Source: Lacinutrix sp. 5H-3-7-4
GTDB taxonomy: Bacteria; Bacteroidota; Bacteroidia; Flavobacteriales; Flavobacteriaceae
Reading direction: 5' to 3'
Assembly: GCF_000211855.2 (NCBI RefSeq)
Contig: NC_015638.1
Location: forward strand, 1,488,001-1,552,000
Length of the DNA: 64,000 nt
Shown here: one piece after another, positions 25,086 to 33,787 of the stretch
Layout of the letters: each line of letters begins with the position of its first letter
How positions within the stretch are numbered: the stretch's first letter is position 1
The notes under the pieces: generated by a model
Database searches by the model: none
What the model was told of the DNA's origin: nothing
What the model saw: only the letters and a program-made list of their open reading frames with translations
Position numbers and translations under genes: made by a program

Positions 25086-26677
25086 TGAGTCAAAATCAAG
25101 TCGAATTACTGCAACGCGCTTTGCAAAGAGAAAAAGCAGCTAGAAAAGCAGCCGAAAGTATACTTGAAGATAAATCAAGAGAACTTTACGAAGCAAACCA
25201 GAAACTAAAAGAAATAAATAGCGACCTAGAAACATCGCTAACTAAAGCAGACTCTCAATTACAAGGCGTTTTTGAGAACATAGTAGATGCTTATGTAATT
25301 ACAGATTTATGGGGGAATATTCTAAAAATGAATGATTCTGCTGTAAATCTTTTAGGTTTTAAAAATGCTAAAGAAGATTTCAATTTACTTGAAATGTTAG
25401 ATGTTAACGAAAAAGATAAAGTTCAATCTTGGTTTAAAAGCTTATTAAGAAGTGGCGCATCAACAGATTTTCATGTAAATATCACAACAAGAACAAATCA
25501 ACAAAAATTAGTACACATTAATTCTAGCTTAATATACGATAACGATGTAGCTGTAGCTGTACAAGGTATTGTTAGAGATGTAACTATACAAAATAAATAC
25601 AAAAAAAGTATAGAAGCCGAACGTTTAAAGTATAGTAATATTATTGCTAATATGAACTTAGGGCTAATAGAAATAAGTAAAGAAGGAGAAATTTTGATGA
25701 TGAATCAAAGTTTTTCAGATATTTCTGGATACAACGAAGCAGAACTTTTAGGAACCGTAGCAAAAGATATTTTTGCGGTAAATGATGCAGGAGCAGAGTT
25801 AATAGACAATGAAAAAAGAAAACGAGTAGAAGGAGAATCTAACTCCTACGAGCTCGAAGTAAAAACAAAAACAGGAGAACATAGGCACTGGCTAGTAAGT
25901 GGTGCTCCAAACTATAATTTAGAAGGAGAACAAGTTGGCTCAATAGCAGTAACTTTAGATATTACAGACTTAAAAAACCTCCAAAATCAAAAAGAAAAAC
26001 TCCTTAGTAAGTTAGAAAAAAGTAATGATGAATTACAAGAATATGCACACATTGTTTCTCACGATTTAAAATCACCATTACGAAGTATAAACGCCTTAGT
26101 AAGCTGGTTAAAAGAAGACAACCAAGGTAAGTTAGACGAAGTAAGCCTTCAAAATATCGCACATATTGAGACTACTCTAGAGAAAATGGAACAACTTATA
26201 ACAGATGTTTTAAATTACTCAAGTGTAGGAGCTCAAGTATCTGCATTGGCAGATGTAAACATACATAATTTAGTATCAGACTTATGTAAAATATTATATG
26301 TTCCAGAACATATAGAAATTAAAATTGTAAATCAATTACCAGTTATAAAAGGCGATAAAACTAAGTTACAACAACTGTTTCAAAACCTAATAAGTAATGC
26401 GGTAAAGTTTATTGATAAAGAAAAAGGCTTAATAGAAATTAAAGTTTTAGAATTATCAACACATTTTGAGTTTTCTGTAAAAGACAACGGAATGGGAATT
26501 GAAAAACAATTCCATGATAAGATTTTTAAAATATTTCATGCCTTAAATAAAAGTAAAGAATCTACAGGAATAGGTTTATCTATTGTTAAAAAAATAGTAG
26601 ACTTACATGAAGGAGAAGTATGGTTAGAAAGTGAGCCAAAAGTAGGAACAACCTTTTACTTTACACTAAAAAAGTAA
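25085..26677 (+). CDS. PAS-domain histidine kinase, probable H-NOX partner
   Basis: A 530-residue soluble hybrid-less kinase. It has an N-terminal coiled coil (about 1-58, ALQREKAARKAAESILEDKS), two PAS domains (about 60-180 and 185-300, the second with ISGYNEAELLG), and HisKA with H326 in YAHIVSHDLKSPLRSIN. The HATPase has LISNAVKF, DNGMGIE and STGIGLSIVKK. There is no membrane helix. Overlap with the H-NOX gene implies direct control by it. The kinase domain is closely similar to that of the kinase at 27814, pointing to duplication. Phosphate probably flows to the Hpt protein and LytTR regulator downstream. Confidence 0.93.
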   Translation: MSQNQVELLQRALQREKAARKAAESILEDKSRELYEANQKLKEINSDLETSLTKADSQLQGVFENIVDAYVITDLWGNILKMNDSAVNLLGFKNAKEDFNLLEMLDVNEKDKVQSWFKSLLRSGASTDFHVNITTRTNQQKLVHINSSLIYDNDVAVAVQGIVRDVTIQNKYKKSIEAERLKYSNIIANMNLGLIEISKEGEILMMNQSFSDISGYNEAELLGTVAKDIFAVNDAGAELIDNEKRKRVEGESNSYELEVKTKTGEHRHWLVSGAPNYNLEGEQVGSIAVTLDITDLKNLQNQKEKLLSKLEKSNDELQEYAHIVSHDLKSPLRSINALVSWLKEDNQGKLDEVSLQNIAHIETTLEKMEQLITDVLNYSSVGAQVSALADVNIHNLVSDLCKILYVPEHIEIKIVNQLPVIKGDKTKLQQLFQNLISNAVKFIDKEKGLIEIKVLELSTHFEFSVKDNGMGIEKQFHDKIFKIFHALNKSKESTGIGLSIVKKIVDLHEGEVWLESEPKVGTTFYFTLKK

Positions 26678-26680
26678 TCC

Positions 26681-27814
26681 ATGAAAACAGTACAATTAGT
26701 AAAGCACAAAAATAAAGACTGGCAATATGTAGTAGAGCATCAAGAACTAAAAGAGCCATTGGTATTAGTATTTGGTAATAGGTTTATGCTAGAAGACAAA
26801 AATATATACCAAGAAGTAAAAGATTTGTTTCCAGATGGACATATAATCTTTGCCTCATCATCTGCAGAGATTTCTTCAAATACAGTAAACCTTGATAGTA
26901 TTACAATTACTGCAATAGAGTTTGAAAAAAGTAGCTTTAAAATTAAAACAAGTAATGTTTTAAATACAGATTTAGATAGTTTTAAAACAGGAGGAGATTT
27001 AATAAATCAATTACCACAAGACGATTTAAAGTACGTTTTAGTAATATCTGAAGGTAGTTTTATAAACGGCAGTCAACTTACTAAAGGAATGAACAATGCA
27101 ACACAAAGCAACCTGTTAATTACAGGTGGATTATGTGGTGATGACGCTCGTTTTGAAAAAACATTGGCATCTTACAATGAAAACCCAAAAGAAGGAGAAC
27201 TTGTAGCTATTGGATTTTATGGAGATAGTTTAGAAATTTCATTTTCAATTCATGGTGGTTGGACTCCATTTGGTCCACAGCGTATAGTAACAAAATCTAA
27301 AGACAACATACTATACGAACTTGATGGTCAACCAGCTTTAGATTTATATAAAAAATATTTAGGAGAAAAAGCAAAAGATCTACCAGGAGCAGCTTTATTA
27401 TATCCATTAAATGTAACATCAGAAGAAGAAAACCAATCTATAGTTAGAACTATTTTAAATATAGACGAAGAAAATAATGCTGTAATTTTAGCAGGAGATA
27501 TAAAAGAAAACTCTAAAGTACAACTCATGATGACAAATGTAGATAACATTGCAAATGCATCAGAAAAAGCAGCAAGCCAAGCTTTAGAAATAAGAAAAAA
27601 TAAACCAGAATTAGCCTTGCTAGTAAGTTGTATAGGAAGAAAATTAGTATTAGACCAACGTGTAGAAGAAGAAATAGAAGAAGTTATTGAAGTTATAGGA
27701 GATGATGTTGTTATTAGTGGTTTCTATTCCTATGGAGAAATAGCACCTTTTCATGGAGAAGTGTCCTGCCAACTACACAATCAAACCATGACCATAACAC
27801 TAATAAGTGAATAA
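26681..27814 (+). CDS. FIST domain sensor protein, NosP-like
   Basis: A 377-residue soluble protein with FIST_N (about 25-210) and FIST_C (about 215-365) domains. Landmarks include LVFGNRFM, IIFASSSAEISSNTVN, GGLCGDDARFEKTLA, GWTPFGPQRIVTKSKDN, LYELDGQPALDLYKKYLG, and the end GFYSYGEIAPFHGEVSCQLHNQTMTI. Some FIST proteins (NosP) bind heme and NO and are encoded next to a histidine kinase (NahK). The next gene is such a kinase, whose ATG overlaps this stop. Heme binding is not provable from sequence; other FIST proteins bind different small ligands. Confidence 0.9.
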   Translation: MKTVQLVKHKNKDWQYVVEHQELKEPLVLVFGNRFMLEDKNIYQEVKDLFPDGHIIFASSSAEISSNTVNLDSITITAIEFEKSSFKIKTSNVLNTDLDSFKTGGDLINQLPQDDLKYVLVISEGSFINGSQLTKGMNNATQSNLLITGGLCGDDARFEKTLASYNENPKEGELVAIGFYGDSLEISFSIHGGWTPFGPQRIVTKSKDNILYELDGQPALDLYKKYLGEKAKDLPGAALLYPLNVTSEEENQSIVRTILNIDEENNAVILAGDIKENSKVQLMMTNVDNIANASEKAASQALEIRKNKPELALLVSCIGRKLVLDQRVEEEIEEVIEVIGDDVVISGFYSYGEIAPFHGEVSCQLHNQTMTITLISE

Positions 27815-28860
27815 TGAATTCACTATTAAAAAGACAAATACGTAAATATCTAAGTGAAGACCTAAAAAACAACGAGGGACTCACTCAGTTTTTTAATGCC
27901 ATAGATAGCTCTTATAATAATTTTGACGAACAATCAATAATGATTCAACGGGCAATGTCTATAAGCTCAGACGAGCTGTACGCTGCCAATCGTAAATTAC
28001 AAGACGAAGCAAAAGAGCAAAACGAAGTTATAGAAAAACTTAAAAGCGTAATTAATACACTTAAGTTTTACAATCTTAAAGCAGATGAAACCAAAGAAGA
28101 TGTTGAGTTAACAGGATCAAATTTGGTAGATTTTATAGATAACCAAACAAAAGAAATTGTAGAAATAAACAAACAAAAACAAGAACTTTTAAACGAGTTA
28201 TCTCACCAAAATCAGGAACTAAGTGACTATGCACATATGGTATCTCATGATTTAAAGTCACCATTAAGAAGTATAAATACATTAGTAACATGGTTAGCAG
28301 AAGATTATAAAGATGCTTTTGATGTTAATGGAAAAAATTCATTAAACCTCATTAAAAGTAATGTGGTTAAAATGGAAAACCTTATTAGTGGTATTTTAGA
28401 ATATTCTACTATAGGAAAAAATAAAATTGAGAATTACGATGTAAACCTAAATAAGTTGTTAGATAGTGTTTTAGAGATAATAGAAATTCCAGAACATATT
28501 AAAATAACCAGAACACATTTACCTGTAATTAAAGGAGATAAATACAGATTGCAGCAATTGTTTCAAAATTTAATAAGCAATGCCATAAAATATAACGATA
28601 AAGAAGAAGGTACTATTGATATAGGTTTTGAAGATAAAAACCAATATTGGCAATTTTATATAGAAGATAATGGAAAAGGTATAAAAGAAGCCTATTTCGA
28701 AAAAATCTTTAAAACCTTCGAGAAGCTTGACAATAATCCAGATTCATCAGGAATAGGGTTGTCAATTGTAAAAAAAATTATCGAGCTTTATGGAGGTAAA
28801 ATATGGTTAGAATCTAAATTAAATATTGGTACAACCTTTTATTTCACTATAAAAAAATAA
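27814..28860 (+). CDS. histidine kinase, probable FIST/NosP partner
   Basis: A 348-residue cytosolic kinase. The N-terminal about 130 residues are helical with a coiled coil (ISSDELYAANRKLQDEAKEQ); no PAS domain is evident. HisKA has H145 in YAHMVSHDLKSPLRSIN. The HATPase has LISNAIKY, EDNGKGI and SSGIGLSIVKK, ending GTTFYFTIKK. The catalytic half closely matches the kinase at 25085. It starts within the stop of the FIST gene and lies 4 bp before the Hpt gene. NahK-type kinases in other bacteria feed an Hpt protein, which agrees with this order. Confidence 0.92.
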   Translation: MNSLLKRQIRKYLSEDLKNNEGLTQFFNAIDSSYNNFDEQSIMIQRAMSISSDELYAANRKLQDEAKEQNEVIEKLKSVINTLKFYNLKADETKEDVELTGSNLVDFIDNQTKEIVEINKQKQELLNELSHQNQELSDYAHMVSHDLKSPLRSINTLVTWLAEDYKDAFDVNGKNSLNLIKSNVVKMENLISGILEYSTIGKNKIENYDVNLNKLLDSVLEIIEIPEHIKITRTHLPVIKGDKYRLQQLFQNLISNAIKYNDKEEGTIDIGFEDKNQYWQFYIEDNGKGIKEAYFEKIFKTFEKLDNNPDSSGIGLSIVKKIIELYGGKIWLESKLNIGTTFYFTIKK

Positions 28861-28864
28861 GCAT

Positions 28865-29182
28865 ATGGAACAGCCAAATCAATCCTATATAGATAGTTTA
28901 TCTGGAGGAGATCAAGCCTTTAAGCAGCAACTAATAGATGTTATAAAACTAGAATATCCACAAGAAAAACAAGAATATCTAGACAATATTAATTCTCAAC
29001 AATTAAAATTAGTAGCAGATAATGTACATAAACTTAAACATAAAATTAGTATTTTAGGGCTTGAAAAGAGTTATGATGTTGCTGTAGACTACGAAAACAA
29101 CTTACTTAAAGGTAATACAGACCAAAGAGAAGCATTTGAAGCTATATTAAACACCATAACAAAATACCTTAAGACGCTTTAA
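28865..29182 (+). CDS. Hpt (histidine phosphotransfer) domain protein
   Basis: A 105-residue, all-helical stand-alone Hpt protein. The phosphorylatable histidine is predicted as H55 in ADNVHKLKHKISILGL, which follows the usual H-x-L-K pattern with a conserved downstream LG. It is preceded by the typical FKQQLIDVIKLEYPQ helix. It would receive phosphate from the two kinases via a receiver (the stand-alone one at 24127 is a candidate) and pass it to the LytTR regulator 9 bp downstream. Confidence 0.88.
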   Translation: MEQPNQSYIDSLSGGDQAFKQQLIDVIKLEYPQEKQEYLDNINSQQLKLVADNVHKLKHKISILGLEKSYDVAVDYENNLLKGNTDQREAFEAILNTITKYLKTL

Positions 29183-29191
29183 ATATTAAAT

Positions 29192-29920
29192 ATGAAATGT
29201 ATTGTTATTGACGATGAGGCAACTGCCAGAATAATTATTGCTCAATTATGTTCAAATGTAGCAAGCCTTAATGTTTTAGAAGAGTTTCCTAATGCAATGC
29301 AAGCAATAAAATACTTAAATCAAAATCAAGTAGATTTAATATTTTTAGATATACATATGCCAGATTTTACAGGTTTCGACTTTATTGAAACCGTAAAAAA
29401 TCCTCCAAAAATTGTTTTAACAACTTCAGATCCTCAATTTGCAATTCAAGCTTTCGAATATGATTGTATTGTAGATTATTTAGTAAAACCAATAACTCAA
29501 GAGCGTTTTAATAAAGCGATAGAAAAAGCTAAAGCAAAGCAAACAACCATCCCTATAGAGCAGTCCGTTTCAACTAGAAAAAACACAGAAAAAGTAGAAA
29601 CATCTTCAGGTAACGATTTATATGTGAATATAGATAGGCGCTTAATCAAAATAGATATTCCAAGTATTTATTTAGTAGAAGCAAAAGGCGATTATATACA
29701 AGTTAAAACCGAAGATAAAAACTATACAGTACATTCTACATTAAAAAAAATTGAAGAAAAATTACCAGACAGTTTATTCTTAAAAGTACATCGTTCTTAT
29801 ATAATTAATATAAAAAAAATTATAGATATAGAAGATAATAGTGTGCTAATTAAAAAAGATGTAATTCCTGTAAGCCGTTCTAACAGGCCAGAGTTAATGA
29901 AGCGTTTAAACCTATTGTAA
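29192..29920 (+). CDS. LytTR-family response regulator
   Basis: A 242-residue receiver plus LytTR DNA-binding domain. Receiver: D7-D8-E (VIDDEAT), phosphoacceptor D53 in LIFLDIHMPDFTG, Thr in IVLTTSD, Lys in VKPITQ. A linker at about 122-142 precedes LytTR (about 145-242), with NIDRRLIKIDIPSIYLVEAKGDYIQVKT, LFLKVHRSYIIN and VIPVSRSNRPELMKRL. LytTR proteins bind paired direct repeats about two helix turns apart; such repeats (CATTCGTC type) precede this operon and five other promoters in the window. I infer it is the regulator of all of them. Confidence 0.95.
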   Translation: MKCIVIDDEATARIIIAQLCSNVASLNVLEEFPNAMQAIKYLNQNQVDLIFLDIHMPDFTGFDFIETVKNPPKIVLTTSDPQFAIQAFEYDCIVDYLVKPITQERFNKAIEKAKAKQTTIPIEQSVSTRKNTEKVETSSGNDLYVNIDRRLIKIDIPSIYLVEAKGDYIQVKTEDKNYTVHSTLKKIEEKLPDSLFLKVHRSYIINIKKIIDIEDNSVLIKKDVIPVSRSNRPELMKRLNLL

Positions 29921-30019
29921 TTTTTTTAAACTTTAAAATAGCAGCTTGTTAAGTCTATTTTTATACAAACCTTCAAATAAAATTATATTTTTAAGTATCG
30001 TTCAACTGTTTTATTTTGC

Positions 30020-30088
30020 CATTCAACTACACTTAAAAATGTGCTAATCGAAAATCTATAGTTTCGACATATATTAATTTTAGTTTTA
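30020..30088 (+). promoter_or_regulatory. LytTR-box promoter of the CAP-domain gene
   Basis: CATTCAAC (30020-30027, then TACAC) and GCTAATCG (ending at 30050) form repeats 22 bp apart. TAGTTTTA (30081-30088, 7 of 8 to TAnnTTTG) starts 61 bp after the first box. Confidence 0.55.
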
Positions 30089-30112
30089 TCATCTAATTAA
30101 CCCAACTTACAG

Positions 30113-30601
30113 ATGAAAAAATTATTATTAATCCCATTAGTACTTTGTGCTTTTCTAATGTCTTGTTCCTCACAAGACGAGTTTGAAACCGAAGACTCTC
30201 ACGACAAAAATTTGAATGTAACCTACAACTCAATAGATTATGAAGTTGTAGAATTAATTAATGCACATAGAATTTCATTAGGTTTAAATACCTTAAATAT
30301 TTTAGATGATGTTTCTGCAGCTGCAATATCACATACTCAATATATGGTTGGTCAAGGTAAAGCCAGTCATGATAACTTTTATTCTAGATCTCAACACTTG
30401 AAAGCTAAAATAAATGCAAAAATAGTATCAGAAAACGTAGCATATGGTTTTACTAATGCAGAAGCATTGGTAAATGCATGGCTAAATAGTGATGATCATA
30501 GAGAAAATATTGAAAATGCCGAATTAACAGAATTAGGTGTAGCCTGTAAGAAAAACAATTCTGGCAAATATTTTTTTACTAATATTTTTGTAAAAATATA
30601 G
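30113..30601 (+). CDS. CAP/SCP domain lipoprotein
   Basis: A 162-residue predicted lipoprotein (MKKLLLIPLVLCAFLMSC, lipobox Cys at 18, then SSQDEFETED). The CAP fold is about 45-160: VELINAHRISLGLNTLNI, AAAISHTQYMVGQGKASHDNF, SENVAYG and AWLNSDDHRENIEN. The paired histidines (SH...H and DDHRENI) match the CAP cavity residues. Bacterial CAP proteins are secreted, of mostly unknown biochemical activity, and often linked to envelope or matrix. Single gene with its own LytTR-box promoter directly after the regulator gene. Confidence 0.9.
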   Translation: MKKLLLIPLVLCAFLMSCSSQDEFETEDSHDKNLNVTYNSIDYEVVELINAHRISLGLNTLNILDDVSAAAISHTQYMVGQGKASHDNFYSRSQHLKAKINAKIVSENVAYGFTNAEALVNAWLNSDDHRENIENAELTELGVACKKNNSGKYFFTNIFVKI

Positions 30602-30631
30602 TAATAAAAAAACTTATCTATAGATAATTAC

Positions 30632-30699
30632 CATTCGTCTACACTAGCAAAGCACTAATCGAAAAATCGAAAAATAAACAACAACCTATTATAAATTTG
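30632..30699 (+). promoter_or_regulatory. LytTR-box promoter of the T9SS-exported protein gene
   Basis: CATTCGTC (30632-30639, followed by TACAC) and CACTAATCGA (about 30653-30662) are direct repeats 21 bp apart. TAAATTTG (30692-30699) is a perfect -7 element, 60 bp after the first box start. No TTG lies at -33. Confidence 0.65.
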
Positions 30700-30722
30700 T
30701 TTTATAATTAAAACCCAATATC

Positions 30723-33323
30723 ATGACAAGAACTTTACCTACTTTTAAACAAAAAATAATAGCATTAGCTATATTGCTTTTAAGTTATTCTGTTTTTGCT
30801 CAAAACATTCCGTTTAACTGTGATTACAGTGCTTACTTATTTCAGTATAACGATGTTTATGCAATTGATTTAGCTTCAGGAAATTCATTTTTAGCAGCTA
30901 CAGATGTTACACCAGGTAATATAAATGCCGCAGCTTATAATCCTGCAGATGGTTTTATTTGGGGTTACTTAAGTTCGCCATCAAAAACAATTGTTAGAAT
31001 AGGTAAAGATTTTCAAACAACATCGTTTACTATTCCAGAATTAACAACAGGAAATAAATACGTTGGAGACATTAGTCCAAATGGCGTTTATTATTTTAAA
31101 GCTGGAGGCGCAACATATTATAAAGTAGATTTAAACCCAAACTCTCCTACTTATACTCAGTACCTATCTACAGAAAATTTATCTCAAAGTTTAAATATTC
31201 ATGATTGGGCATTTAATGCAGTAGATGGTAAATTATATGCAGTAGAAAAGACTACAAATATTTTATATAGAATTGATCCTGAAACAAACGTTGTTCAAAA
31301 TTTAGGTATTGTACCAATATTATCAGGTTTAAATTACACTTATGGCGCAGTTTATTTTGATGCAGATGGACGTTTTTATGTGTCAGCAAATCAAACAGGA
31401 ACCATATACGTAATACAAAGCGTTCAAGATTTAGACGGTATAAACGTTATAAATTCTAACTTATTTGCTTTTGGGCCTTCAAGTGCAAGTAATGATGGTG
31501 CACGTTGTCCAACAGCTCCAGTAGTGCAAGAGATTTGTGATAATGGAATTGATGATGATGGTGATGGACTAAAAGATTGTGATGATCCTTCTTGCTCTGG
31601 ATTTGGAAACTGTGAAGTAATTACGCCGCCAACTTCTGCTAATAATGGAGGTTTAGAAAGTAATGGAAGATTATCTGAAGTTATTAATAAACGTAACTTT
31701 AACCGTGCAAGAAACAGTTATAAATTTGACCAAAGTACAGCGCCGCGAGTAACAGCTAGTAGTATTGCAGCACAAAGAAGCTCTTTTACAGGATTTCAAT
31801 TACAAGATTTCGTACCATTAACAACAATTAATGAAGACTATGCAGTAGACTCAACACCTCAAGATTTATTAAATATTACAAATGCAACAGAAGTATACTC
31901 AGTAGATTATATCCAAAACAATGCATCAATAGCATCAATTTTAGCTTTAAAAACAGAAAATGGTGTATACGAGCACACAAAATATATATGTGATAGATTA
32001 TTAGGAGCAGAGTTAATATCTGTATCAACTATAGATATAAACGGAGAATCATTTATAAAATCTATTATAAAAAATGCTGATGGGAGCTTTGAATATGTAT
32101 TAAGTTTATCTGCAAAAGTAGTAAATAATGATGCTAATTTTAAAGTAGAAAGTCACTGGAATTTAGATTTATATGAAGAAAATGTAACATTTTATAATTT
32201 CCAAATTTGGTCAGACTCAATTGATGATTTATACCTTCTGTCAGAAGAAGTATTAAACTTATTAAATACCGAAAAACCAATTTCTGGATACCAATTATCT
32301 ACACCACCAACAGTATTTGTTAGAAAAGGAAAATATATAAATGGAAATTTAGACCTTGAAATTATAAATACTAACGGAACAGGAAACGTTGGGTTCGATT
32401 CGGGATTTAGAACAACAGAAACTAGTGAATTTAGTTACTCAACAACGTCAATAGATTTAAACCAGAATTATATTACAGAAATAGCAGTACCTACAGGAAA
32501 CCTATTCGATATAGGGTTTAGAATTGGAGACGGCATTAACACACCAGACGATCTATTTATGTCTGATGGTCCTTGGGGAGTTGATGACTCTCAAGCAACA
32601 ACAACGGTGAATAATTACCAAGTAACTCAAAATAATAATACAGTTGAAGAAAATGAGTTTCCTATTGAAAGAAATATACTTTTAAATGCAACTACAAGTA
32701 CATATTTTGCAGCTTATAGAGCATTAACGCCAAGATTTCAAGCGGTAGACTTAACAGATTATAGCTCTTTAGAATTTGACGCTAAAGGCACAGGTAATGT
32801 AGAAGTAACTTTAGTAAAAGGCAGTGTTTCAAATTGGAATGAGCAATACAAAACAACAATAGCATTGACAGATAGTACTCAAAGTTTTGTAATTCCATTC
32901 ACACAATTCTCTTCTACTTTAAATACAAGTTTTGAAGCTAACGATATTGTAACTATAGTTTTTACAATGGTGAGTGAAGATGGTTCTTTGCAAACAAAAG
33001 AAATGAAAATAGAAGATGTGTTATTCTCTAGAGTATCACTATTATCTGTAGACGAATTTGAAGCAGAAGATAACACTATGGTAGCTTATCCAAATCCTAT
33101 GCATGAAACTTCTAGTATTTTATTTAAAGCGAAACATAATGAAACAATGCAGTTAGTAGTTTATAACCAATTAGGAAAAGTTGTTTATAATACAGCAATA
33201 AACGCACAAGTTGGGAAAAATGAAATAACGATTAATAAGCAAAATTTAAGTTCAGGATTATACATCTGTAAATTATCTGGACAACAAACTCATTATAATC
33301 CCTTAAAGTTATTAGTAAAGTAA
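30723..33323 (+). CDS. large secreted protein with T9SS type A C-terminal sorting domain
   Basis: An 866-residue surface or secreted protein. Signal peptide at about 1-26 (LAILLLSYSVFAQ). Residues 28-260 form a beta-propeller-like DUF6923-type domain (DVYAIDLASGN, NPADGFIWGYLSSPS, DGKLYAVEKTTNILYRIDPET). A calcium-binding-like DxDxDG block follows at about 275-295 (NGIDDDGDGLKDCDDPSC). A long beta-rich middle leads to the type IX sorting domain (about 785-866: VAYPNPMHETSSILF..., LGKVVYNT, LSSGLYICKL, LKLLVK). It is exported by the type IX system and possibly attached to lipopolysaccharide. Target of the LytTR-box promoter upstream; no enzymatic motif seen. Confidence 0.85.
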   Translation: MTRTLPTFKQKIIALAILLLSYSVFAQNIPFNCDYSAYLFQYNDVYAIDLASGNSFLAATDVTPGNINAAAYNPADGFIWGYLSSPSKTIVRIGKDFQTTSFTIPELTTGNKYVGDISPNGVYYFKAGGATYYKVDLNPNSPTYTQYLSTENLSQSLNIHDWAFNAVDGKLYAVEKTTNILYRIDPETNVVQNLGIVPILSGLNYTYGAVYFDADGRFYVSANQTGTIYVIQSVQDLDGINVINSNLFAFGPSSASNDGARCPTAPVVQEICDNGIDDDGDGLKDCDDPSCSGFGNCEVITPPTSANNGGLESNGRLSEVINKRNFNRARNSYKFDQSTAPRVTASSIAAQRSSFTGFQLQDFVPLTTINEDYAVDSTPQDLLNITNATEVYSVDYIQNNASIASILALKTENGVYEHTKYICDRLLGAELISVSTIDINGESFIKSIIKNADGSFEYVLSLSAKVVNNDANFKVESHWNLDLYEENVTFYNFQIWSDSIDDLYLLSEEVLNLLNTEKPISGYQLSTPPTVFVRKGKYINGNLDLEIINTNGTGNVGFDSGFRTTETSEFSYSTTSIDLNQNYITEIAVPTGNLFDIGFRIGDGINTPDDLFMSDGPWGVDDSQATTTVNNYQVTQNNNTVEENEFPIERNILLNATTSTYFAAYRALTPRFQAVDLTDYSSLEFDAKGTGNVEVTLVKGSVSNWNEQYKTTIALTDSTQSFVIPFTQFSSTLNTSFEANDIVTIVFTMVSEDGSLQTKEMKIEDVLFSRVSLLSVDEFEAEDNTMVAYPNPMHETSSILFKAKHNETMQLVVYNQLGKVVYNTAINAQVGKNEITINKQNLSSGLYICKLSGQQTHYNPLKLLVK

Positions 33324-33401
33324 TAATTTCATTTAATGTATTATTGATTGATTGATAAGTAGAAACCTAAGACCTAATAGCAAACACAAAGCTGTTTCTA
33401 C

Positions 33402-33434
33402 AAAAGGCAAAAGAGAAATCTTTTGCCTTTTTTA
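33402..33434 (+). terminator. rho-independent terminator after the T9SS protein gene
   Basis: AAAAGGCAAAAGA (33402-33414) pairs with TCTTTTGCCTTTT (33419-33431), GAAA loop, T tract. Just upstream an extra 8-bp inverted repeat GTAGAAAC/GTTTCTAC (33359-33366, 33394-33401) could fold in the 3' untranslated part. Confidence 0.85.
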
Positions 33435-33787
33435 TTTAAAAAAAGTTTTAGAAATTTATTTTATTAGTACTGTATGCTATGTCTAAATTAAAATAAGCCA
33501 ATAGGTAAGTGAAAAAGTTTATTTGTAACCATTTTTAGACAAGGTTAAATACAGCTTGTTTTTGCAGTATATTAGTAAAATATAAGAATGCTAGGCGTTT
33601 AAATAAAATAGGTAACTATAATTTGGTAAATTATATTTAAAGCTATTTAAAACTTTATTATTTACCATTATAGTTAATATAAATTGTAGGCTTACTTTAG
33701 TAGCTTTTATATAGCACTTTTATTAAATTGTAGATGATGATAACTATTAAATAAAGTGTTTACTTTTAAATATGCGATACACTTAAC
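33435..33787. other. 350-bp AT-rich gap between convergent genes
   Basis: No gene, promoter or repeat could be supported here. It separates the T9SS gene from the leftward-transcribed exporter gene. A CCATTTTTAGAC at 33529-33540 is only a poor LytTR-box match. Confidence 0.5.

Noticed and set aside
33529-33540. CCATTTTTAGAC as a LytTR box
   Set aside because: Only the first half resembles the box and no gene is transcribed from there.
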